Assembly (NCBI GenBank): GCA_003454665.1 | Contig: DMKB01000356.1 | Span: 1 to 5,312, forward strand | Source of the DNA: Nitrospiraceae bacterium | GTDB taxonomy: Bacteria > Nitrospirota > UBA9217 | Reading direction: 5' to 3' | DNA length: 5,312 nt | Shown: positions 1-5,312 of the stretch, piece after piece | Position numbering within the stretch: position 1 is the stretch's first letter | Layout: every line of letters begins with the position of its first letter | Notes under the pieces: model-generated | What the model was told of the DNA's origin: nothing | Databases searched by the model: none | Seen by the model: only the letters and a program-made list of their open reading frames with translations | Translations under genes and position numbers: made by a program

Positions 1-124
1 ACCGGGAATAATCGAAGTACATTGGTATCAGCTTGAAGCCGATGTGAACAATAACAAATAAAATGATAAACCAGATGAAGACCTTGACCTTGCTCCCGCC
101 GCAATCATTCGCGAGAATACCCAT
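1..124 (-). CDS. small single-helix membrane protein, 3' end beyond the window
   Basis: The first 41 codons of an open frame begin at an ATG (122-124) that lies 8 nt after a clear GGGAGG ribosome binding site (133-138). The frame is still open at the window edge, so the C-terminus is missing. The protein starts MGILANDCGGSKVKV, then has one hydrophobic helix at about residues 16-30 (FIWFIILFVIVHIGF), followed by KLIPMYFDYSR. A short N-terminus, one helix and an 'L-I-P-x-Y-x-D-Y' segment resemble small DUF4845-like or otherwise unnamed proteins that I recall beside lepB in deltaproteobacteria; this resemblance is from memory. It starts 19 nt after the lepB stop, so it is probably the third gene of the lepA-lepB transcript. 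Its function is unknown. The reading frame, ribosome binding site and helix make a real gene likely despite its small visible size. Confidence 0.72.
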   Translation of the reverse strand, partial: MGILANDCGGSKVKVFIWFIILFVIVHIGFKLIPMYFDYSR

Positions 125-132
125 ATCATGAT

Positions 133-138
133 CCTCCC
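133..138 (-). promoter_or_regulatory. ribosome binding site of the small membrane protein gene
   Basis: GGGAGG on the minus strand, 8 nt before the ATG at 122-124 and just after the lepB stop codon. A second ATG at 127-129 is in another frame and closer to the site (4 nt). That other frame stops after about 34 codons, so the ATG at 122-124, whose frame encodes a coherent membrane helix, is preferred. Confidence 0.65.
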
Positions 139-143
139 ACCTG

Positions 144-914
144 CTATCTGATCAAGCTTCCGATACGGCCCCACCGCACCCAGCTGTCATTACCATTCCA
201 GGACCAGTAAATGATAAGGGCCCTGCCGAGGATCTTGTCGTATTTGACAAACCCCCATACCCTGCTGTCCGCGCTGTTGTCCCGGTTGTCTCCCATGACG
301 AATACGTTGTTCTTCGGTACGATTACCGGACCGTAGTTCTCAGAGGATTGCTCACGGTAGTACTGAATGTGGTGGTTGACGGCGCCGAGGCGCTCCTCAA
401 AGAGCTGTGCTTTATTGGTGAAGGAAAAGCCGCCATTTTTTTCATCATCACGATACCCTTGCTCGGTGAGCGCCACGGGCTGGTCGTTGATCATGAGTAT
501 ACCGTCCGCGATCTGGATCTTATCGCCGGGCAGGCCAATAACGCGTTTTATAAAATTTTTCTTCTCGTCTCTCGGATACCGGAAGACGATGATTTCGCCG
601 CGTTTCGGTTCTTTCCATGCAAATATCCTGGTATCCGTAAAGGGAATCCGGGGGCCGTAAACGAACTTGTTCACCAGCAGATGGTCGCCTATTTTGAGCG
701 TCGGAATCATGGACCCCGACGGGATCTTGAAGGCCTCGAGGGCGAACTGCCGTATGAACAGCGCCACGACGGCAGCGATAAGAAAAGGCTCGACATATTC
801 CCGGTAAATGCCCCCTTTCTTTCTCATTCCTCTGATGCCGTCCTGAATCCGGTGGAGAAATGTATCGTGCTTCGCGCTCCCGTTCTGTACTCCCTGTGCT
901 TCAGCTTCTGACAT
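144..914 (-). CDS. lepB: signal peptidase I (leader peptidase)
   Basis: Membrane-bound serine protease that cleaves signal peptides from proteins exported by Sec or Tat, acting on the outer face of the inner membrane. The 256 residues show the complete S26 family signature. One N-terminal membrane helix (about residues 42-58) leads into box B, IPSGSMIPTL, with nucleophile Ser68. The general base is Lys123 in KRVIGLPGD (box D), and box E is GDNRDNSADSR (208-218). Only one membrane helix is evident, against two in E. coli LepB; the single-helix form is common in other bacteria. A stretch of about 55 residues between boxes D and E (about 145-200) is variable in the family. The ATG at 912-914 follows GGGAGG by 4 nt. 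The gene lies 120 nt downstream of lepA, with no convincing terminator between, so co-transcription is likely. All catalytic residues are present. Confidence 0.97.
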   Translation of the reverse strand: MSEAEAQGVQNGSAKHDTFLHRIQDGIRGMRKKGGIYREYVEPFLIAAVVALFIRQFALEAFKIPSGSMIPTLKIGDHLLVNKFVYGPRIPFTDTRIFAWKEPKRGEIIVFRYPRDEKKNFIKRVIGLPGDKIQIADGILMINDQPVALTEQGYRDDEKNGGFSFTNKAQLFEERLGAVNHHIQYYREQSSENYGPVIVPKNNVFVMGDNRDNSADSRVWGFVKYDKILGRALIIYWSWNGNDSWVRWGRIGSLIR

Positions 915-918
915 CGAT

Positions 919-924
919 CCTCCC
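919..924 (-). promoter_or_regulatory. ribosome binding site of lepB
   Basis: GGGAGG on the minus strand, 4 nt upstream of the lepB ATG. It supports the 256-residue start. The same GGGAGGATC string precedes the small gene downstream. Confidence 0.65.
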
Positions 925-1034
925 GGATTGATCTATCATGAATACAACACGTTTTCCCCTGTCCAGCAGGGCACTCTAGCGGACACGGCCATCGGGCTGT
1001 CCATCATCCATGACGGGCAATGAGAATAACGCTG

Positions 1035-2843
1035 CTACTCCATCTTAAGCACCGCGAGAAAGGCCTCCTGCGGAAGTTCGATGCTGCCCACCTGCTTCAT
1101 TTTTTTCTTGCCTTCCTTCTGCTTTTCAAGCAGTTTTCGTTTTCGCGAGATGTCGCCGCCATAGCACTTGGACGTTACATTCTTGCGGAGCGGCTTGACG
1201 GTCTCGCGTGAAATGATCTTGGACCCGATCGCCGCCTGGATGATGACCTCATAGAGCTGGCGGGGAATAACGCTCCTCAGTTTTTCTGTCAGTTGTCTTC
1301 CACGGATCGCCGCCTTATCACGGTGCGTGATGAGTGACAGCGCGTCGACGGGCTCGCCGTTCAAGAGCATATCGAGCTTCACAAGATTCGATTCAACATT
1401 CCCACTCAGTTCATAATCAAGCGAAGCGTACCCCTTGGTAAGAGACTTGAGCCGGTCGTAGAAGTCCATCACGATCTCATTCAGCGGCAGTTCGTAACGA
1501 ATCAGCACCCGGTCCTTCGTAATATAGCTGATCTCTTTCTGGACACCTCTTCGTTCCTGACACAACGCGATGAGCGGCCCCACGTAGAGCTCCGGCGTTA
1601 TGATCGACGCAACGATATAGGGCTCCTCGATCCGCTGGATATCCTGGACGCTCGGCAGCCTTGCCGGATTGTCCACGAGGATGACTTCGCCGTTGTTCTT
1701 GGTGACCCGGTAGACCACCGTCGGCGCCGTCGGAATGAGCGCCAGCTTGAATTCCCGCTCGAGCCGTTCCTTGATGATATCCATGTGCAGGAGGCCGAGA
1801 AATCCACAGCGGAATCCGAACCCGAGGGCAAGTGAGGTCTCAGGTTCATAGCTGAAGGACGAATCGTTCAACCGGAGTTTTTCGAGGGCGTCCTTGAGTT
1901 CTTCATAATCATCGCTGTTTACCGGATAGAGCCCGGCAAAGACCATGGGTTTCACGTCCTTGTATCCGGGGAGGGGTTGTTCCGCCGGACGGTCCACATC
2001 CATGACCGTATCGCCGATCTTCGCGTCCGCCACGCGTTTGATGCCCGCGATTATGTAGCCGACCTCTCCGCACGAGAGTTCATCGGTTTTGAGCATCTTG
2101 GGAGTAAATACGCCGACGGACTGGACCTCGTGCACGGCCCCCGTCGAAAAAAGGCTGATTTTCTGTCCCGGGCGCACGGTACCGTCAACCACTCTCGCGA
2201 GAACCACGACACCCTGGTACGTATCGTACCAGGAATCGAAGAGCAGCGCCCTGAGCGGCGCATCAGCACCTCCCGTGGGGGGTGGCACGATTTTCACAAT
2301 CGCGTCAAGAACAGCATCAGTGCCCTTCCCCTCTTTGGCGCTCGCCGGGATGGCGCCGGAGGAGTCGAGACCGATCACCTCTTCTATTTGCTTCTTCGTT
2401 TCATCGATATCCGCGCTCGGAAGGTCGATCTTGTTGATGACCGGAATGATCTCCAGGTTATGGTCGAGGGCGAGGTAGACGTTCGCAAGCGTCTGCGCTT
2501 CAACCCCCTGGGTGGCATCCACCACCAGGAGGGCGCCTTCACATGCCGCCATGCTCCGCGAAACTTCGTAGGTGAAATCCACATGGCCTGGCGTGTCGAT
2601 CAGATTCAATATGTAATCCTGACCGTCCGAGGCTGCATACCGAAGATGGACGGCATGGGCTTTGATCGTAATGCCCCGCTCGCGCTCGAGATCCATGTCG
2701 TCCAGTACCTGGTCACTGCCCGCTGCCGCCATTTCCCTGTCCGAAAGCGCCCCGGTATACTCGAGAATCCTGTCGGCAAGAGTGGACTTGCCGTGATCGA
2801 TATGAGCAATAATGCAAAAATTCCGTATCCGTTTATCTGCCAT
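1035..2843 (-). CDS. lepA: translation factor LepA / elongation factor 4
   Basis: Ribosome-associated GTPase (EF4) implicated in back-translocation and in translation or ribosome assembly under stress; it cycles between cytosol and membrane. At 602 residues it has the normal family length. The GTPase domain shows G1 AHIDHGKS (13-20), G2 in RERGITIK (54-61), G3 DTPGH (83-87) with catalytic His87, and G4 NKID (137-140). An EF-Tu-like domain II follows at about 190-280, then EF-G-like domains at about 290-480. The C-terminal domain is unique to LepA: KCYGGDISRKRKLLEKQKEG starts near residue 559 and is basic, as expected for tRNA contact. The ATG start gives the standard N-terminus MADKRIRNFCIIAHIDHGKS. 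Only a weak AGG, 4 nt before the ATG, serves as ribosome binding site. The gene is probably transcribed from the promoter at 3042-3070 through a leader of about 190 nt, and lepB follows on the same strand. Confidence 0.98.
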   Translation of the reverse strand: MADKRIRNFCIIAHIDHGKSTLADRILEYTGALSDREMAAAGSDQVLDDMDLERERGITIKAHAVHLRYAASDGQDYILNLIDTPGHVDFTYEVSRSMAACEGALLVVDATQGVEAQTLANVYLALDHNLEIIPVINKIDLPSADIDETKKQIEEVIGLDSSGAIPASAKEGKGTDAVLDAIVKIVPPPTGGADAPLRALLFDSWYDTYQGVVVLARVVDGTVRPGQKISLFSTGAVHEVQSVGVFTPKMLKTDELSCGEVGYIIAGIKRVADAKIGDTVMDVDRPAEQPLPGYKDVKPMVFAGLYPVNSDDYEELKDALEKLRLNDSSFSYEPETSLALGFGFRCGFLGLLHMDIIKERLEREFKLALIPTAPTVVYRVTKNNGEVILVDNPARLPSVQDIQRIEEPYIVASIITPELYVGPLIALCQERRGVQKEISYITKDRVLIRYELPLNEIVMDFYDRLKSLTKGYASLDYELSGNVESNLVKLDMLLNGEPVDALSLITHRDKAAIRGRQLTEKLRSVIPRQLYEVIIQAAIGSKIISRETVKPLRKNVTSKCYGGDISRKRKLLEKQKEGKKKMKQVGSIELPQEAFLAVLKME

Positions 2844-3036
2844 AACGCCTGAAAGGTGTTATTACCTCGTTAGGTTAAGTTACTCATAAGCCGCTCAGCG
2901 CCAGAAGGCAGGTATTCCGTCAAAAAATACCGTCCCCTCGTGAGCCCAAACCCAGGTTCACCGGGGCCGTCACGATCCAGGTACACCCCTCCGGTAACTA
3001 TCGAAAAAGTAAAGGGGATTGACCACGCCCTAGAAT
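2844..3036 (-). promoter_or_regulatory. structured 5' leader of lepA, candidate cis-regulatory RNA
   Basis: Between the predicted transcription start (near 3036) and the lepA ATG lie about 190 nt with no convincing gene. Helices seen by eye on the minus strand are: AGUUAC (2994-2999) with GUAACU (2878-2883), closing most of the leader; CCCC (2963-2966) with GGGG (2934-2937) stacked outside GUGA (2958-2961) with UCAC (2940-2943); GGUAUU (2926-2931) with AAUACC (2911-2916); and GCC-UUCU-GGC (2900-2909). The same CCCC could instead pair with GGGG at 2986-2989, giving two exclusive folds. A small AGGU/ACCU hairpin (about 2854-2867) lies just before the weak ribosome binding site. I do not recognise a known riboswitch class. 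A 6S-like or other free-standing ncRNA is possible but not shown. Confidence 0.35.
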
Positions 3037-3041
3037 TGTTT

Positions 3042-3070
3042 ATTTTAACATATTGAAAATTAAATGTAAA
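3042..3070 (-). promoter_or_regulatory. sigma70-type promoter of the lepA-lepB unit
   Basis: The minus strand carries TTTACA (-35, 3065-3070), a 17-nt spacer, and TAAAAT (-10, 3042-3047). A TG one base before the -10 gives an extended -10 element. Each hexamer matches consensus at five of six positions. The predicted start is near 3036, an A. The site lies in the most AT-rich gene-free stretch between two units, which fits its role. Confidence 0.68.
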
Positions 3071-3082
3071 CAAGATTATTAT
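3053..3082 (+). promoter_or_regulatory. possible divergent promoter
   Basis: The plus strand carries TTGAAA (3053-3058), an 18-nt spacer and TATTAT (3077-3082), each five of six to consensus. It overlaps the minus-strand lepA promoter and points towards the small ORF at 3103-3192. AT-rich DNA often yields such matches by chance, so this is a weak call. Confidence 0.25.
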
Positions 3083-3102
3083 TCACATTTGAGGGAGGTG
3101 AA

Positions 3103-3192
3103 ATGCCCGCAGTGGAGCTCCTCCGGTCCCGCTTAGAGTGGGACCGGAGGGGGGACGGTCGCGGGGTGACGAACGTATCAATTACAACGTGA
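3103..3192 (+). CDS. possible 29-residue small protein, doubtful
   Basis: An ATG at 3103 is preceded by GAGGGAGGTGAA, which is the best-looking ribosome binding site in this gap, and a promoter-like sequence lies just upstream. The frame encodes MPAVELLRSRLEWDRRGDGR and nine further residues, ending in a TGA at 3190-3192. It is arginine-rich and has no membrane segment or known motif. Against it: the perfect inverted repeat 3120-3150 lies inside the frame, its end overlaps the 3' end of the convergent DUF2752 gene by 11 nt, and so short a frame can arise by chance. The alternatives are a short untranslated RNA or no product at all. Confidence 0.18.
   Translation: MPAVELLRSRLEWDRRGDGRGVTNVSITT
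3120..3150 (-). terminator. perfect 11-bp hairpin after the DUF2752 gene, T-less terminator candidate
   Basis: CCTCCGGTCCC (3120-3130) and GGGACCGGAGG (3140-3150) form a perfect GC-rich 11-bp stem with a 9-nt loop. One wobble pair and a C-G pair could extend it. It begins 31 nt past the stop codon of the DUF2752 gene and precedes the lepA promoter, the place expected for a transcript end. There is no T-run after the stem on either strand, so it is not a canonical intrinsic terminator. It may stabilise an RNA 3' end or be a REP-like element. Confidence 0.4.
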
Positions 3193-3625
3193 TGGCAAGA
3201 TAGAGCCAGTTCGCAAGTAGGAGAACGAAGGCGCCGGCCCTCACGAGGCCCTTTTCGCCCTCTGAAAAGATAAAACCTGCTCGCGGAATACCAAACAGCA
3301 GGGTAATGAGGCTGTAAACACAAGAAAGCAGGACAACAATAACCGTCAGGGAGATCAGGGGGTTCATGCTCAATGACTCCATGAGATGTCCCTGAGACAG
3401 ATGCTCGAGTGATCGGGTAGATCCGCACGTCAGACAGGGTATGCCCGTAAGACCTTTGAACACACAGGCAGGGAGAAACGCAGTCACCGGCAGAAACCTT
3501 CCCGCGGCGAGCATCAACAGAACGATCACACCATAGATGATGCCGAACTCGATCTGCCCTGGCCTTCTTTTTTTAGTATATATACGCATACTCCGGTCGA
3601 CCTGTTCCCCATGGGCGCAAAGCAC
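3182..3625 (-). CDS. DUF2752-type small membrane protein
   Basis: A protein of 147 residues (GTG start at 3625) or 135 (ATG at 3589). Neither start has a good ribosome binding site: AGG lies 5 nt before the GTG, and GGAG sits only 1 nt before the ATG. I slightly favour the ATG because MRIYTKKRRPG gives a short basic cytoplasmic end. Numbered from the GTG, three hydrophobic helices lie at about 28-48, 90-111 and 128-146. Between the first two is Cys54, then GIPCLTCGSTRS (61-72) and MNPL (87-90). This C-x-x-C-G-x-T-R block with a downstream NPL is the hallmark of DUF2752, a bacterial family of unknown function; the paired cysteines could bind metal or be redox active, which is speculation. The gene follows the Yip1-type membrane gene by 68 nt and ends before a strong hairpin, so it is probably last in its transcript. 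Confidence 0.8.
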   Translation of the reverse strand: MLCAHGEQVDRSMRIYTKKRRPGQIEFGIIYGVIVLLMLAAGRFLPVTAFLPACVFKGLTGIPCLTCGSTRSLEHLSQGHLMESLSMNPLISLTVIVVLLSCVYSLITLLFGIPRAGFIFSEGEKGLVRAGAFVLLLANWLYLAITL

Positions 3626-3693
3626 TGCTGCCTGGCGGCGTTATTCTGTTGATTATCTGTCGTATTCTTTTGTCTCCTGTCTCTCCACTATCC

Positions 3694-4443
3694 CTACTGC
3701 GGTGACAGTTCACCAACGGAAGCCGCGATTACCCCCATCATCAGGACCGCACCTATTGCCACTACGGCACAGCACAGCACGATCGGGAAGAGAGCTGCAA
3801 AGGCGGCCTTTCCCCCGCTGGTTTCCTGTGATTCCTTAAGCCCGATAATAACAAGGACTATGGTCCATACCAGGGCGATCAGGCTGCCGCAAAACGGGAT
3901 GGCCTGGAAAATATTCGCTCCGTAGCTGTACGAAACAACCCGAAAGGTGCCCTCAAAGCCGTGCCGGCTGCCTTTTACCATAAGGAGAAAAAGGTGAATG
4001 ATCCCCACCGCGACGAAAAGACCGAAAATAATCATGAACGGCGAAAGACCTGCCAGCACAGCGATACCGAGGCCCTGGAACATATCGTACCCGGCAGCAC
4101 CCCTGAACTCGGGTGGCATGAAGTTCTGAATCGTGCCCTGGAGCAGTACTTGCCAGAAATAGGAGATCATCATACCTGCCATACCGGTAATTAAAGCATA
4201 CAGCAGGGGATCAGTAAGGCCACCGGTAACGGACATTTTCCTGAAAAATTCTGTGGGAGTAAAGAGGGCTGATTTGAGCGTATTGATCAAACCGCCGAAA
4301 AAACCCTCTGTTTCGCGGGCCTCCCAAGGCGTTTTCTCTCTTATTCCCGCTCCCTGTTGCGTCGGCTCTGCTACACCCTTTCCGCAGTATTGGCAGAAGG
4401 CCTGGCCATCCGCTATTTCCTTGCCACAGTGTGGACAGTACAT
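3694..4443 (-). CDS. zinc-ribbon Yip1-type membrane protein
   Basis: A 249-residue protein with an N-terminal zinc ribbon, C3-P-H-C6 and C17-Q-Y-C20 (CPHCGKEIADGQAFCQYCGK), then a linker (about 25-48) and a polytopic membrane domain. Hydrophobic segments fall at about 80-101, 126-155, 183-203 and 214-242. The blocks LKSALFTPTEFFRKM (56-70), GGLTDPLLYA (74-83) and AIPFCGSLIALVWTIVLVII (181-200) followed by GLKE are typical of bacterial Yip1-domain (PF04893) proteins, whose function is unknown. The frame is open upstream to 4509, but the ATG at 4441-4443 follows GAGGAGG by 4 nt and puts the zinc ribbon at the N-terminus, where such proteins carry it. It lies 140 nt after mogA and 68 nt before the DUF2752 gene. 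Both of its membrane features suggest envelope work, but no substrate can be inferred. Confidence 0.85.
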   Translation of the reverse strand: MYCPHCGKEIADGQAFCQYCGKGVAEPTQQGAGIREKTPWEARETEGFFGGLINTLKSALFTPTEFFRKMSVTGGLTDPLLYALITGMAGMMISYFWQVLLQGTIQNFMPPEFRGAAGYDMFQGLGIAVLAGLSPFMIIFGLFVAVGIIHLFLLMVKGSRHGFEGTFRVVSYSYGANIFQAIPFCGSLIALVWTIVLVIIGLKESQETSGGKAAFAALFPIVLCCAVVAIGAVLMMGVIAASVGELSPQ

Positions 4444-4447
4444 AACA

Positions 4448-4454
4448 CCTCCTC
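4448..4454 (-). promoter_or_regulatory. ribosome binding site that sets the zinc-ribbon gene start
   Basis: GAGGAGG on the minus strand, 4 nt before the ATG at 4441-4443. It is the strongest ribosome binding site on the minus strand here. It excludes the 22-residue upstream extension that the open frame would allow. Confidence 0.75.
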
Positions 4455-4583
4455 GTCGAAAAAGATACGCTGGGTATCGGGTGCTGTAGAATGCTCTGCA
4501 CGGCGACATCCCGGCGTGGTCAGCGCCACGGTAATTTCAGCGCAGCGCACTCTGATTTTTTCTTCATGACGGCCCGTCGCGCG

Positions 4584-5078
4584 TTAAGAACCAGCCCCGC
4601 ACTCACCCGGGTCTCCTTTGATTTTTGCGATCGCATGAGGAAGCGCGGGGAGGATCACCGACAGGTTTTCGCGAACGGCCCGGGGGCTGCCCGGCAGGTT
4701 GACGATCAGGGTATTCTTCCTGACCCCGGCCACGGCACGGGAGATCATGGCATGGGGCGTTTTTTTGAGGCTTGCGGAGCGCATGGCCTCGGCCATACCC
4801 GGAATCTCCCGGCTGATCACCTGAAGCGTTGCTTCCGGGGTCACGTCGCGGGGAGCGACCCCCGTGCCCCCCGTCGTGAGGATCAGGTCGATTTCCCCCT
4901 GCTCTGATAAGTCGATAAGGGTCTTTGCAATAAGCTCCTGCTCATCGGGAATCACGGTGTACGCTGAAACCGAAGCGTCCATTTCCTCGATCATCTCACG
5001 GATAACGGTCCCACTTTCATCCACACGCTCTCCTGCGGAGCCTTTATCACTGACGGTGACAATCGCTGTTTTGATCAT
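4584..5078 (-). CDS. mogA: molybdopterin adenylyltransferase, MogA/MoaB family
   Basis: A cytosolic enzyme of molybdenum cofactor synthesis that adenylylates molybdopterin before metal insertion. The 164-residue protein begins MIKTAIVTVSDKGSAGER, the family N-terminus. It contains IPDEQ (43-47) with Asp45, matching E. coli MogA Asp49, and TTGGTGVAPRDVTPEAT (68-84) with Asp78, matching Asp82. NLPGSP (127-132) and the closing PALPHAIAKIKGD are also typical. MogA and MoaB proteins are hard to separate by sequence, so the symbol names the family role. The ATG at 5076-5078 has no good ribosome binding site (GGGTTGGGTTCT precedes it) but gives the standard length. An in-frame extension up to 5198 would start with TTG inside the AT-rich repeat and is rejected; the GTG at residue -13 is a less likely alternative. 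No other molybdenum cofactor gene is in the window. Confidence 0.9.
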   Translation of the reverse strand: MIKTAIVTVSDKGSAGERVDESGTVIREMIEEMDASVSAYTVIPDEQELIAKTLIDLSEQGEIDLILTTGGTGVAPRDVTPEATLQVISREIPGMAEAMRSASLKKTPHAMISRAVAGVRKNTLIVNLPGSPRAVRENLSVILPALPHAIAKIKGDPGECGAGS

Positions 5079-5125
5079 AGAACCCAACCCGGACAGGCCG
5101 GAACCAAAATCTGCCACGAAGACTC

Positions 5126-5170
5126 GCCCGCCCCGGTTCCTTATTTTTATAGCTGCGGGCCGGGGAAGGC
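5126..5170. repeat. imperfect inverted repeat upstream of mogA
   Basis: CCCCGG (5131-5136) and CCGGGG (5160-5165) form a 6-bp stem. After a two-base mismatch it is extended by GCC (5126-5128) with GGC (5168-5170). The 23-nt loop is AT-rich and holds TATAAA on the minus strand (5146-5151), a possible -10 without a matching -35. It lies about 50-90 nt before the mogA ATG, so it could shape the mogA leader or be a chance pairing. Confidence 0.25.
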
Positions 5171-5198
5171 ACGAAGTATGATAAATTTCAAGTTCCAA

Positions 5199-5312
5199 AC
5201 CACAAATCTCAAATAAATTCCAAATCTCAAATTCTAAATTTCAAACGTTTTGGTCAATTAAATATTGCTGATTGGATATTATTTGTAATTTGGTGCTTGA
5301 GATTTGGTGCTT
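5199..5312. repeat. AT-rich intergenic repeat element, continues beyond the window
   Basis: The sequence changes abruptly from GC-rich DNA to poly-(CAAAT)-like DNA. CAAATCTCAAAT occurs twice exactly (5203-5214 and 5221-5232, 18 nt apart). ATTTGGTGCTT occurs twice exactly (5288-5298 and 5302-5312, 14 nt apart). CCAAATCTCAA (5220-5230) is the exact reverse complement of 5297-5307. Segments 5203-5216 and 5279-5292 are inverted copies matching at 12 of 14 positions. AAACGTTT (5243-5250) is a perfect palindrome between the arms. Similar CAAAT-rich elements are, as I recall, scattered in many uncultured deltaproteobacterial genomes. No gene or transposase is associated. Confidence 0.7.

Noticed and set aside
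348..911. A 187-codon open frame on the plus strand opposite lepB
   Set aside because: Antisense to a complete signal peptidase with all catalytic residues; it has no ribosome binding site of note and no recognisable motif.
957..971. Intrinsic terminator between lepA and lepB
   Set aside because: CCCTG/CAGGG forms only a 5-bp stem with no T-run after it on the minus strand, so read-through into lepB is expected.
915..1034. Separate promoter for lepB
   Set aside because: TGGACA is present on the minus strand, but no acceptable -10 lies at 16-18 nt from it.
1977..2852. A 291-codon open frame on the plus strand opposite lepA
   Set aside because: It lies wholly antisense to an unambiguous, full-length lepA; its translation has no recognisable domain, and long antisense frames are common opposite biased coding sequence.
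3060..3428. A 122-codon minus-strand frame overlapping the DUF2752 gene
   Set aside because: It is another frame of the DUF2752 coding sequence running on through the hairpin into the AT-rich promoter; the DUF2752 frame has the coherent helices and motif.
4444..4509. N-terminal extension of the zinc-ribbon protein by 22 residues
   Set aside because: The GAGGAGG site lies inside this stretch just before the internal ATG, and the zinc ribbon naturally begins there.
5079..5198. N-terminal extension of mogA by 40 residues
   Set aside because: It would start at a TTG inside the AT-rich repeat, adds sequence foreign to the family, and the ATG at 5078 gives the standard N-terminus.
5199..5312. CRISPR array
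   Set aside because: The repeats are 11-12 bp, overlap one another with 14-18 nt periods and low complexity, and there are no unique spacers of regular length.

Overview
The window looks like a bacterial chromosome segment of moderate GC content. All convincing genes lie on the minus strand, so they read from high to low coordinates. The gene families, the lepA-lepB pairing and the AT-rich intergenic repeat together suggest a Gram-negative bacterium, most likely Desulfobacterota (former Deltaproteobacteria) or a relative. No rRNA or diagnostic marker is present, so this placement is inference.

Layout in transcription order. At the right edge (about 5199-5312) is an AT-rich intergenic element built from short direct and inverted repeats; it runs off the window. 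Next comes a MogA/MoaB-type molybdopterin adenylyltransferase (4584-5078), followed 140 nt later by a zinc-ribbon/Yip1-type membrane protein (3694-4443) and 68 nt later by a small three-helix DUF2752-type membrane protein (3182-3589 or 3625). These three may be co-transcribed. A perfect 11-bp inverted repeat (3120-3150) follows 31 nt past the last stop codon and may mark the transcript end, although it has no T-tract.

An AT-rich patch (about 3035-3095) then carries a strong sigma70-like promoter (3042-3070, minus strand). It drives a second unit: lepA (1035-2843, EF4 translational GTPase), lepB (144-914, signal peptidase I) and the 5' part of a small single-helix membrane protein (1-124) cut by the left edge. 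Between promoter and lepA start is a leader of about 190 nt with several potential helices, two of them mutually exclusive. It is the least explained piece of the window and the best candidate for an undescribed element. A divergent promoter-like sequence and a 29-codon plus-strand ORF with a good ribosome binding site also sit next to this promoter; both are weak calls.

Functionally, lepA-lepB is the classical pairing of a ribosome-associated GTPase with the peptidase that removes signal peptides from exported proteins. The mogA-Yip1-DUF2752 group joins a cofactor enzyme to two membrane proteins of unknown role. No mobile element, CRISPR array, tRNA or rRNA gene was recognised, and no defence or biosynthetic system is evident.
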